This document shows positions 1 to 6,324 of a DNA stretch of 36,930 nt, piece by piece. Every line of letters starts with the position of its first letter. The first letter of the stretch is position 1. The stretch spans positions 1 to 36,930 of IMG/VR virus record IMGVR_UViG_3300024346_000224; one strand, given 5' to 3'. The position numbers and the translations under genes were made by a program. The notes beneath the pieces are model-generated. The model had not been told where the DNA came from. It saw only the letters and a program-made list of their open reading frames with translations, and made no database searches. Origin of the DNA: a virus.

Positions 1-55
1 CCTGGGCGGTGCCTGGGCGGTGCCTGGGCGGTGCCTGGGCGGTGCCTGGGCGGTG
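1..55. repeat. Tandem repeat, five copies of an 11-bp unit
   Basis: Five perfect head-to-tail copies of CCTGGGCGGTG fill the left edge, and the next bases begin a diverging copy (CCCGATAG). The array starts at base 1, so the true copy number may be larger. A repeat exactly at a sequence end is a usual place for an assembly to break. In a linearised phage genome it could also lie near the packaging site, because the HNH and terminase genes sit at the opposite edge. No coding function is apparent. Confidence 0.9.
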
Positions 56-159
56 CCCGATAGCCCGAAATGCTTATCAAAAAGCGCAATATAGGCCTAA
101 AAAACCCCTTACCCCTTACGTCGGCTTTTTAAAAAAAAAATTTGCCTCTTTTTTTCGCC

Positions 160-189
160 GGTCGGAAAAATTTCAACCGACCTTTTTTT
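160..189 (+). terminator. Rho-independent terminator (rightward)
   Basis: GGTCGG (160-165) pairs perfectly with CCGACC (177-182) across an 11-nt A/T-rich loop and is followed by seven T residues (183-189). The orientation suits transcripts arriving from the left edge. On the minus strand the hairpin lacks a following U tract. The 3' end of the leftward 65-residue gene runs into this hairpin. The surrounding 1-159 stretch is low-complexity A/T tracts and shows no convincing gene. Confidence 0.65.
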
Positions 190-370
190 GTGAACCCTCC
201 ACCAAATGACGCCGAATGATTTCCATCGCGTCCCTCAAGTCCCGCCGTGATTCTTCCATCGCGTCCTGCTGCTCCTTCATCCTCCAGTAAGCGTCCTCCG
301 CGAACCGCGCCAGGTTCTCGTGACTCCATGCGGCAAAGTTCGGGCCGTCCACTTTTTCCATCTTTCCCAT
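173..370 (-). CDS. Hypothetical small charged protein (65 aa)
   Basis: I do not recognise a family. The protein is hydrophilic and probably mostly helical, with a heptad-like stretch around residues 24-57 rich in Glu, Arg and Met, so a short coiled coil is plausible. The ATG at 370 is preceded by AAGGA at good spacing, which supports translation. It is the last gene of the leftward operon behind the primase-helicase, but a 213-bp origin-like region separates them. Its 3' end overlaps the rightward terminator hairpin. A longer overlapping frame (129-377) looks like a shadow because it lacks a comparable ribosome binding site. Confidence 0.55.
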   Translation of the reverse strand: MGKMEKVDGPNFAAWSHENLARFAEDAYWRMKEQQDAMEESRRDLRDAMEIIRRHLVEGSQKKVG

Positions 371-401
371 TTTTCAATCCTTACATCAATCTTACAAAGC
401 C

Positions 402-590
402 TGTGGATAACTTTTCATCACTTAAATCCCAAGTCAGTACCCAAACTGCCCGCATCCATCTGGTAACCGGTAACCCCTTCTAAAGAAGGGGGTTACCACA
501 GTTACCACTTTATGGCTGTTTTGCCCCCGGTAACCGGTTACCTAAAAGTTACCAGCAGTTACCAGTTACCAGTGGATAACCTGTGGATAA
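402..590. other. Putative replication origin: DnaA boxes flanking iterons
   Basis: Two exact copies of the DnaA-box complement TGTGGATAA occur at 402-410 and 582-590, with a near copy AGTGGATAA at 571-579. Between them lies a dense cluster of GGTAACC/AGTTACC heptamers. The region is non-coding and sits directly after the stop codon of the primase-helicase, the usual place for a phage or plasmid origin served by a RepA-like helicase. DnaA-box consensus and iteron origins are established knowledge. That this phage starts replication here is inference. Confidence 0.6.
462..570. repeat. Iteron-like heptamer cluster (nine copies)
   Basis: Heptamers GGTAACC or its complement GGTTACC, or the variant AGTTACC, occur at 462-468, 469-475, 491-497, 500-506, 529-535, 536-542, 547-553, 557-563 and 564-570. 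Copies at 529-542 form a perfect 14-bp palindrome, GGTAACCGGTTACC, while 462-475 are in direct orientation. Copies at 469-475 and 491-497 are arms of an imperfect hairpin that continues through CCCCTTCT and AGAAGGGGG. The mix of direct and inverted copies suits binding by an initiator or by the small HTH protein encoded nearby. Confidence 0.85.
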
Positions 591-2600
591 CTATCGCTGA
601 CCCTTGTCCATGATCAGGGAACTGGCCCATGCTCCGTCCTCAATCACCCACCCATATTCATGGGGAGCAATGAGTCCACTGACCAGCAAAGTATTGATCA
701 GCTTGCCATCGGCGGCAGGCTTTATGTACTGTTTCGCAGATTTTTCTCCGATGTTCATGTCGGTCATGAGGTAACTGAGCAATCCACTTTCAGACACATA
801 GGGTTTACCCTGGCGCTCTTCTGCCGCAGTTGCCCACCATCCATTGGCGAAAGTCTTTTGTGCTGTGGCGATCTTGCTGTCCTTCTTGGCTGATGGTGGC
901 GGCGCATCCTCTTGCACAAGCACCGCGCTGGTGACCTGAATTCCATCCTCATCGAACCAGCCTGGAATCTCCACGCTTTTCAAGCTGGCGTGAAGTGGTG
1001 CTGCCATCTCGGCGTCTTTGGACTTGCGTTGGACGATCTGCATGGGTGTATCGCCCTTGGCTGGGACAATGCTGATCTCGATGTCCAGGGCGCCCTTCCA
1101 GGCACTCGATCCACGCGCTCGGTGCTGGGCTTCATCTGAGTTGCCGGTGTGGTGAACCAGGATCACCGAGCATTTGAATTTGATCATCAATGCTGCACAT
1201 GCGTCGAGCATCGTCTTGGCGTCTTGGGAACTGTTCTCATCACCTGCCAAGAATCGGTGTAGAGTATCAATCACGAGCACATCAGGAATTATGTCAAGGG
1301 CTGCAATGCTGTCTATGACACGTTTTAGACCTCCAATCGTGTTCAGATCGCAACCATCTTTTGACAGCCACATTTGCAACTTGGATGCCTTGTTGTAATG
1401 CTTCCAGGCTGCTATGCGTCCACGCAATCCTTGGTGGCCTTCACCGGCCAGGTACACGATCTTGGCGGGTTTGACCTTGTTGCCCATCCAGTCATCCATG
1501 CCAGACCCCATGCGCAGGCACCAATCAAGCACTGCGAAGGTCTTGCCACCGCCGGAAGGGCCATGCACCATGATCAGGGCTTCCTGCTGAATCCAGTTCT
1601 TCACAAACCATTTGATGGGGGCTGGCTGGGCGCAGAAATCGTCGGCTGGGACAAGCCATTCGATCTTTGGCGGGTTGAGGAGTAGGTTCAGGTCGTTGCC
1701 CGCCTGGGCATAGTCATTGGCGTCCCCAAGGGTCGGTGGCATGACCATCCGAACACCGTACTTTGCTGACGCCTGCTCGGCGTACTTCTGGCCAACGCCT
1801 GACGCATCATGGTCGGCCACAATCACCATGTCTGGGTAAAGGGTGTGCAATGTCGCGACCACTGGCACGATGTTGCTGGCGCTGTAGGCCACCACGCAAG
1901 GGCGCCCGGTGATCTCATGGATGGTGGCTGCGGTGGCGAATCCCTCGGCCACATAGAGCGGGCCTGGTTCTTCCGTGTTGCCAATGATGTTGAACTTGCC
2001 GCCTGTGGCCCCGCCAGGGTGATAGAGCTTGCCGCCCTCATTGTCGATGTATTGGAGCGTGGACAAAACGCCGTCCTCATCGTAGAGCGGTACCACCAGC
2101 CTGCCATCGCCTGTGACTCGTGCGCCGTTGGGTTCAATGCCTTTGCGGGCCAGGTATGGATGCTCTGGTGAGGCGCCCATGCAGCCCGTCCAGATGGTGT
2201 CCACCGTGTTGGCAGCGGCCTCCTGGCTTTTCTTCTTCTCCGCATCGCGCAAGGTGCGTGCCTCATTGGTGCGCCGAGCGATGGCCATCTCATCTGCCTG
2301 GGTCAACTCTCGGCCCATCTCGGCTTTGAATGACACCTCGACGCCTGCCCGCCAGCAGCCAAATCGACCAGCCGGAACGCCATCACCAAACACCACATAC
2401 CAGCCAGGCTTATCAGTGTGACCGCCCTCGCCCTTGGTGTTGGAGCGGAATCTGTGCAAAGCGCCGTCAAGGAAGATCTTCTCTGGTGGTGTGATGCCAA
2501 TCTCCAGCATGGCACTGCGAAGCTGATCCTCTGGTGAGGCGACTGGTTTGGGTGCTGGTGGTGACCATGCGCCACCAAAAATGGATGTGAGATCAGCCAT
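591..2600 (-). CDS. Bifunctional DNA primase-helicase (Toprim + RepA-like ATPase)
   Basis: This 669-residue protein should make primers and unwind DNA at the phage fork. A Toprim-type segment holds AEG at about 218-220 and DHDASG at 263-268. A RecA-like ATPase of the RepA/AAA_25 type follows, with Walker A GPSGGGKT (347-354), Walker B VLVIDT (441-446) and the helicase-like stretch LVHHTGNSDE (481-490). The C-terminal roughly 120 residues may form a winged-helix or DNA-binding domain. I see no N-terminal zinc finger. The ATG at 2600 has AAGGAG upstream and overlaps the stop of the HTH gene by 8 bp, so the two are translationally coupled. The origin-like region follows immediately. Catalytic activity as a primase is inferred from domain order. 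Confidence 0.9.
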   Translation of the reverse strand: MADLTSIFGGAWSPPAPKPVASPEDQLRSAMLEIGITPPEKIFLDGALHRFRSNTKGEGGHTDKPGWYVVFGDGVPAGRFGCWRAGVEVSFKAEMGRELTQADEMAIARRTNEARTLRDAEKKKSQEAAANTVDTIWTGCMGASPEHPYLARKGIEPNGARVTGDGRLVVPLYDEDGVLSTLQYIDNEGGKLYHPGGATGGKFNIIGNTEEPGPLYVAEGFATAATIHEITGRPCVVAYSASNIVPVVATLHTLYPDMVIVADHDASGVGQKYAEQASAKYGVRMVMPPTLGDANDYAQAGNDLNLLLNPPKIEWLVPADDFCAQPAPIKWFVKNWIQQEALIMVHGPSGGGKTFAVLDWCLRMGSGMDDWMGNKVKPAKIVYLAGEGHQGLRGRIAAWKHYNKASKLQMWLSKDGCDLNTIGGLKRVIDSIAALDIIPDVLVIDTLHRFLAGDENSSQDAKTMLDACAALMIKFKCSVILVHHTGNSDEAQHRARGSSAWKGALDIEISIVPAKGDTPMQIVQRKSKDAEMAAPLHASLKSVEIPGWFDEDGIQVTSAVLVQEDAPPPSAKKDSKIATAQKTFANGWWATAAEERQGKPYVSESGLLSYLMTDMNIGEKSAKQYIKPAADGKLINTLLVSGLIAPHEYGWVIEDGAWASSLIMDKGQR

Positions 2601-2775
2601 GTGCTGTCTCCTTGCTTTGAAGGTATTCGCTCAAGGCTCTGACAGTCTCATATAAGGGGTTGGAATCCTCCTGCATGAACCGGTAAACCGTGGCCGGGTG
2701 GACACCAGCATTCTCAGCCACTCGCTTCAGATTGGCATCTTCCAATCTTGTTTTAATCTGCTCAACAGTCATCAT
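2593..2775 (-). CDS. Small helix-turn-helix DNA-binding regulator (60 aa)
   Basis: The sequence contains a compact HTH: NLKRVAENAGVHPATVYRFM at about residues 14-33 fits helix-turn-recognition helix of the Cro/CI or LacI type. The frame is open to 2823, but GAGGTG lies 6 nt before the ATG at 2775, so I start there. An adjacent ATG at 2772 is equally possible. It is first in the leftward operon and faces the rightward early operon across a 116-bp divergent gap, so it probably represses one or both promoters. No integrase or full-size repressor is present, so lysogeny is not implied. Confidence 0.8.
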   Translation of the reverse strand: MMTVEQIKTRLEDANLKRVAENAGVHPATVYRFMQEDSNPLYETVRALSEYLQSKETAHG

Positions 2776-2810
2776 AGTTTGCACCTCAGTAAAAAAATTT
2801 TCGACAGTGC

Positions 2811-2839
2811 TTGCATGGTACACGATTTTGAGTTATGAT
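2811..2839 (+). promoter_or_regulatory. Sigma70-like early promoter
   Basis: TTGCAT (2811-2816) and TATGAT (2834-2839) are separated by exactly 17 bp, close to the sigma70 consensus. The promoter lies 53 bp upstream of the Sak4-like gene, the first rightward gene, and would drive the whole early region. It lies in the divergent gap opposite the HTH gene, so that protein is the natural candidate regulator. I could not identify an equally good leftward promoter. Confidence 0.6.
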
Positions 2840-2891
2840 TCAGCCACGCACCGAACTGATTTCCAGACGGGTGTGAAAAAAGGAGAGCCAA

Positions 2892-3569
2892 ATGGCTATC
2901 AATCTCAAGAGTACGGGCGGTCTTGCCGCCAATAGCGTGAAGGTGCTTGTCTATGGTCAAGCTGGCGCCGGTAAGACTTCATTGCTGAAGACCTTGCCAA
3001 GCCCCATCGTATTGTCTGCTGAAGGCGGTCTGCTGTCCATCCAGGATGCTGACCTACCCTACATCGAGATCAATTCGATGGAGACATTGTTGGAGGCTTA
3101 CGAGTGGCTGACAACCAGCGAAGAGGCCAAGCACTACAAGTCGGTTGGCTTGGACTCCATCAGCGAGATCGCCGAGGTCGTTCTGAACTACGAGAAGAAG
3201 ACCAACAAAGATCCACGCGCTGCCTACGGTGCGATGCAAGAGCAGATGGCTGACATCATCCGCAACTTCCGCGACATTCCTGGTATGCACGTTTTTATGA
3301 CTGCCAAGTTGGACAAGTCCAGCGATGAGATGGGTCGTCAACTGTACAGCCCGTCCATGCCTGGCAACAAGACCGGCCAGTCGCTGCCCTACTTCTTTGA
3401 TGAAGTGCTGGCCTTGCGCATAGAAAAAGATGGCGATGGAGTTGTCCAACGCGCTTTGATGTGCGAAAGCGACGGCCTGTGGCTTGCCAAAGACCGTAGC
3501 GGCAAACTCGCTGCCTGGGAAGCCCCAGACCTGTCAGAAATCATCGCCAAGATCGGAGGCCGTAAATGA
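2892..3569 (+). CDS. Sak4-like RecA-fold ATPase (single-strand annealing recombinase)
   Basis: The 225-residue protein has an N-terminal Walker A, GQAGAGKTS (22-30), and a Walker B-like VGLDS (85-89), matching the AAA_24 'phage nucleotide-binding protein' family that includes Sak4. Sak4 proteins bind single-stranded DNA and promote annealing during phage recombination and repair, usually together with an SSB-like partner. Such a partner, a DUF669 protein, is encoded three genes downstream. AAGGAG lies just before the ATG. It leads the early operon, and its stop overlaps the next start (ATGA). Recombinase activity is inferred from family and context. Confidence 0.85.
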   Translation: MAINLKSTGGLAANSVKVLVYGQAGAGKTSLLKTLPSPIVLSAEGGLLSIQDADLPYIEINSMETLLEAYEWLTTSEEAKHYKSVGLDSISEIAEVVLNYEKKTNKDPRAAYGAMQEQMADIIRNFRDIPGMHVFMTAKLDKSSDEMGRQLYSPSMPGNKTGQSLPYFFDEVLALRIEKDGDGVVQRALMCESDGLWLAKDRSGKLAAWEAPDLSEIIAKIGGRK

Positions 3570-3820
3570 TCGACCAAGAACCAGCATTCCCAGTCAACTT
3601 CGCCAACGATACCGAGTGGGACATGGAAGACCCATTTGGACGCAATATCCCGCCGTTCTCCAACAGCCAATACACCGGCATGACCAAGCGTGAATTGTTT
3701 GCGATGAAGGCCATGCAAGGTCTTTTGTCAGGAAGCCACAACTTGAATAAGTACGAAATCGCAAGACTGTCAATTGAAGTCGCGGAAGAATTACTTCTTT
3801 GTCTGGATATTGAAGAATGA
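3566..3820 (+). CDS. Conserved phage hypothetical protein (84 aa)
   Basis: The central motif MTKRELFAMKAMQGLLSG (about residues 39-56) is a pattern I recognise from many uncharacterised phage early proteins. No function is known to me. The protein is acidic at the N-terminus and appears helical after residue 39. It overlaps its upstream neighbour by ATGA and its downstream neighbour by ATGA, so it is firmly part of the early operon between the Sak4-like and SSB-like genes. Confidence 0.75.
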   Translation: MIDQEPAFPVNFANDTEWDMEDPFGRNIPPFSNSQYTGMTKRELFAMKAMQGLLSGSHNLNKYEIARLSIEVAEELLLCLDIEE

Positions 3821-4203
3821 TCAAAGAACCATCACTTGCCCAGCAATGGGAAGTCGCCAAATCAACCGAAGCGGAGTGGACTCAGCGCCGCCGCAAGATT
3901 GAAGATCAGTTGGTGAAGCAGCTTCAGATTCCAGAGAATCTGGACGGCACCAAGAATTTTGAACTTGGCGAGTACAAGGTCAAGATTGAAGGTCGAATCA
4001 AAAAAAATGTCAACAGTGACAAGCTGCAAGAACTTGCTGTCGAAGCTGGCCTTGAAGATCACCTGTCCAGCCTATTTCGCTGGAAACCAGAAATCAATGC
4101 AACTGCCTGGAAAGCTGCCGACCCGGCGCTGACCAATCATTTGCTTGGTGCAATCACGTCCACACCCGGACGCCCTTCGTTCTCCGTTATCAAGAAAGAC
4201 TGA
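3817..4203 (+). CDS. Hypothetical protein in recombination module (128 aa)
   Basis: The first half (residues 8-38) is strongly helical and charged (EAEWTQRRRKIEDQLVKQLQ), followed by a small beta-rich part (FELGEYKVKIEGRIKKNVNS) and a C-terminal helical region. The size, the helical start and the position between a Sak4-like ATPase and a DUF669 protein resemble helper proteins such as nuclease inhibitors or exonuclease partners, but no diagnostic motif is visible. It starts in ATGA overlap with the upstream stop and ends 5 bp before the DUF669 start. Confidence 0.7.
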   Translation: MIKEPSLAQQWEVAKSTEAEWTQRRRKIEDQLVKQLQIPENLDGTKNFELGEYKVKIEGRIKKNVNSDKLQELAVEAGLEDHLSSLFRWKPEINATAWKAADPALTNHLLGAITSTPGRPSFSVIKKD

Positions 4204-4208
4204 AAATC

Positions 4209-4718
4209 ATGGCATTTCTAGACCAAACCTTTGAGGCAGACAGCCTCCCCGTTGGCAACACAAGCTACGGCGCAATCCCTGCTGGCTGGTACAACGCCAC
4301 CATCCAGAAAGCCGAACTGAAGCCCACCAAAGCTGGCAATGGCCGACTCATTGGCCTGCGCCTGGCAATCACTGGCCCGACCCATCAAGGCCGGGTGGTG
4401 TTCTGCAACCTGAACATCAACAACCCCAACCCCCAGGCCGAAGAGATCGGACGCCAGCAGCTGGGTGAGATCATGCGTGCAATTGGTCTGGCCCGTGTTG
4501 GCGACACCGACGAATTGGTCGGCGGCATGTTGTCGGTCAAGTTGACGCTCAAGAACGACGACCAGGAAAACGATGTCAAGGGCTTCAAAGCCATTGGCGG
4601 TTCTATTCCAAAGGCAATGCCTGGAGTGGTTGCGGCCCATGTTGCAATGGGAGAGAAGAACGCGACAGTAATGCAATCCGCACCCGCAAAGGCTGCACCA
4701 CCCTGGGCCAAAAAATGA
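4209..4718 (+). CDS. DUF669-type SSB-like protein
   Basis: The N-terminus (MAFLDQTFEADSLP) and the following AGWYNATIQKAELKPTKAGN are typical of DUF669 phage proteins, which have an OB-like fold and act as single-stranded DNA-binding partners of Sak-type recombinases. The end of the protein (AKAAPPWAKK, preceded by Ala/Pro-rich linker) is a flexible tail analogous in place, though not in sequence, to the acidic SSB tail. At 169 residues it is of normal family length. It lies in the same operon as the Sak4-like ATPase and the nucleases, supporting a recombination-replication role. Confidence 0.8.
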   Translation: MAFLDQTFEADSLPVGNTSYGAIPAGWYNATIQKAELKPTKAGNGRLIGLRLAITGPTHQGRVVFCNLNINNPNPQAEEIGRQQLGEIMRAIGLARVGDTDELVGGMLSVKLTLKNDDQENDVKGFKAIGGSIPKAMPGVVAAHVAMGEKNATVMQSAPAKAAPPWAKK

Positions 4719-5020
4719 GTACCTACGCCGAACTGGAAATGAAGATCGTGCAATGGGCGGAAGCCCGCAAGATCATTCCGAACAGCACACCAGCAACGCA
4801 GTTGTTGAAGGCCATGAGCGAGCTTGGTGAGTTGGCTGATGCCACCATCAAGGATGACCGCCTGGGCATTATTGACGGCGTGGGCGATGTGATGGTGTGC
4901 CTGATTAACTTCTGCGCACTCCAGGACATCAACCTGGTGACCTGCATGGACATCGCCTACGATGAGATCAAGGTTCGTAAAGGCACACTGATGCCAAACG
5001 GCGTTTTTGTAAAGGCATAG
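4715..5020 (+). CDS. MazG-like nucleotide pyrophosphohydrolase
   Basis: This 101-residue all-helical protein carries the two metal-binding signatures of the MazG/all-alpha NTP pyrophosphatase superfamily: SELGELADA (about 35-43) gives an E-x-x-E pair, and DGVGDVMVCL (about 54-63) gives the downstream D/E pair. Such enzymes convert NTPs or dNTPs to monophosphates and pyrophosphate. In phages they may clean nucleotide pools or alter host signalling nucleotides. It overlaps the SSB-like gene by ATGA and is followed by the longest gap of the early operon. Confidence 0.8.
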   Translation: MSTYAELEMKIVQWAEARKIIPNSTPATQLLKAMSELGELADATIKDDRLGIIDGVGDVMVCLINFCALQDINLVTCMDIAYDEIKVRKGTLMPNGVFVKA

Positions 5021-5292
5021 TTTACAGTTTCGGGGGGATGCGTACTCCATGTTCCGGTACACGCAAAAAGACCGGGCTTTATGAGGCAAGTCCCCCCACC
5101 CTTTTCGGGGGAAAGCGGATGCTGTGGAGTAATGGGCGGTCTCTTGATCCCACAGACGCAGCGAGTACCCCACCTTTTACGGGAAACAGTGTCGAGTATC
5201 GGGTTAGCGCCGGTATTTTGGTTCCGCTTTAATAGACACTGCTCAATGTGAGTCGGCATTGTTTCCCACCATACAACAGGATAAGACGAATC
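5021..5292 (+). other. Non-coding gap with several inverted repeats (possible structured leader RNA)
   Basis: This 272-bp gap is unusual in an operon whose genes otherwise overlap. It contains inverted pairs CTGTGG (5123-5128) with CCACAG (5152-5157) and CAGTGTC with GACACTG, plus GGGGGGA near 5033-5038 that can pair with TCCCCCC near 5090. A short reading frame (5038-5232) exists but has no family resemblance. I read the stretch as an untranslated, possibly structured leader for the nuclease-helicase pair. No clear promoter or U-tailed terminator was found. Confidence 0.4.
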
Positions 5293-6324
5293 ATGAAAAT
5301 CCCAGAGCCAACAACACCCGTGGTCACCATTGCCACGTTGATTGACGAGGCGCATGAAAAGCGCCAGGAAAAGCCCCGCCCGCACCTTGGCTGCTCTATG
5401 CTTGGTCACTCATGTGATCGTTGGCTCTGGCTGTCATTCCGCTGGGCTGTGGTCGAGAAATTCCCAGGCCGCATCCTGCGACTGTTTCGCCGAGGCCACC
5501 ATGAGGAAAACTTCATCGTGTCCGATCTGCGCTCCGCAGGCATTGACATCCGCAACACCACTGGCGCTCAAAGCCGTGTTGACTTTGGCACACACGTTTC
5601 AGGCTCGATTGATGGCGTGATTCACTCTGGTGTGCCGGGTGCCGAAAAGGGTAAGCACATCGCCGAGTTTAAGACCCATGCACGGAAGTCGTTCGAGTCT
5701 GTGGTCAAGGAGGGCGTCGAGAAATCAAAGTGGATGCACTACGTTCAAATGCAGGTCTATATGCTTGGCTCCAAGATCGATCGTGCGCTCTATCTGGCGG
5801 TCTGCAAAGACGATGACCGCATCTACACCGAGCGGGTGCGCTTGGACAAAGAACTGGCCCAGAAATTTGTCGATCGCGGTCATCGCATCGCCCTGACAGA
5901 TCGCCTGCCCGAGCCAATGAATACCGACCCGACTTGGTACGAATGTATGTATTGCCCAGGCCATGATTTCTGCTTTGGCAGCAAGACCACCAAGGAGGTG
6001 AATTGCCGCACCTGCGCCAATGCCACGGCCCTGAGTGACAGCACATGGCACTGCGCCAAATGGGACGATGTGATTCCGGTGGACGCCCAGCACGCTGGTT
6101 GCGAAAGCCATGTCCTACATCCTGATCTGGTGCCGTGGCAGCAAATCGACAGTCCCAAAGACTGGGTCGCCAAGTACCGCATCGGCAAGAAGGAAGTTAT
6201 GAACGGTGAGCATGGGCCTGATGTGTACTCATCCAAAGAATTGCTGGCAAACCCTGATGCCTGCGGCCAGCCCCACCTGTTCATCGACAAGATGCGTGCA
6301 GACTTCAACGCGAGGATTGTTTGA
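5293..6324 (+). CDS. Cas4-like PD-(D/E)XK exonuclease with Fe-S type cysteines
   Basis: The 343-residue protein has the PD-(D/E)XK core: D107 in GSIDGVI, E125-F-K127 in IAEFKTH, then QMQVYM near 152-157, as in RecB/Cas4/AddB nucleases. Cysteines C34 or C41 together with C218, C221 and C227 match the split four-cysteine pattern that holds a 4Fe-4S cluster in Cas4 and AddB. A second cysteine group (C238, C241, C254, C270) lies in the C-terminal extension and may bind zinc. The frame opens at a GTG at 5248, but I start at the ATG at 5293, which follows AGGA and begins a compact protein. It overlaps the helicase start by one base, suggesting a nuclease-helicase pair in recombination. Confidence 0.85.
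   Translation: MKIPEPTTPVVTIATLIDEAHEKRQEKPRPHLGCSMLGHSCDRWLWLSFRWAVVEKFPGRILRLFRRGHHEENFIVSDLRSAGIDIRNTTGAQSRVDFGTHVSGSIDGVIHSGVPGAEKGKHIAEFKTHARKSFESVVKEGVEKSKWMHYVQMQVYMLGSKIDRALYLAVCKDDDRIYTERVRLDKELAQKFVDRGHRIALTDRLPEPMNTDPTWYECMYCPGHDFCFGSKTTKEVNCRTCANATALSDSTWHCAKWDDVIPVDAQHAGCESHVLHPDLVPWQQIDSPKDWVAKYRIGKKEVMNGEHGPDVYSSKELLANPDACGQPHLFIDKMRADFNARIV

Noticed and set aside
9-209. 66-codon frame starting in the 11-bp tandem repeat
   Set aside because: Its N-terminus is only translated repeat and its remainder is low-complexity A/T tract that runs through a terminator hairpin.
462-570. CRISPR-like array
   Set aside because: Repeats are only 7 bp, in both orientations and irregularly spaced, with no spacer pattern and no cas genes. 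They fit iterons or operators.
2593-2775. Lysogeny repressor of a temperate phage
   Set aside because: The protein is a lone 60-residue HTH without a dimerisation or cleavage domain, and I found no integrase, excisionase or attachment site in the window.
4385-5173. 262-codon minus-strand frame over the DUF669 and MazG-like genes
   Set aside because: It is opposite two well-supported plus-strand genes with coupled starts and stops, and its product shows no recognisable domain.
5038-5232. 64-codon plus-strand frame in the gap before the Cas4-like nuclease
   Set aside because: The G run before its ATG is directly adjacent rather than spaced, the product is Ser/Thr/Pro-rich without a pattern, and the DNA is dominated by inverted repeats. 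It was treated as non-coding.
5293-6324. CRISPR-associated Cas4 as part of an adaptation module
   Set aside because: There is no cas1/cas2 or array. Cas4-like nucleases are common phage recombination enzymes and the neighbours here are recombination genes.
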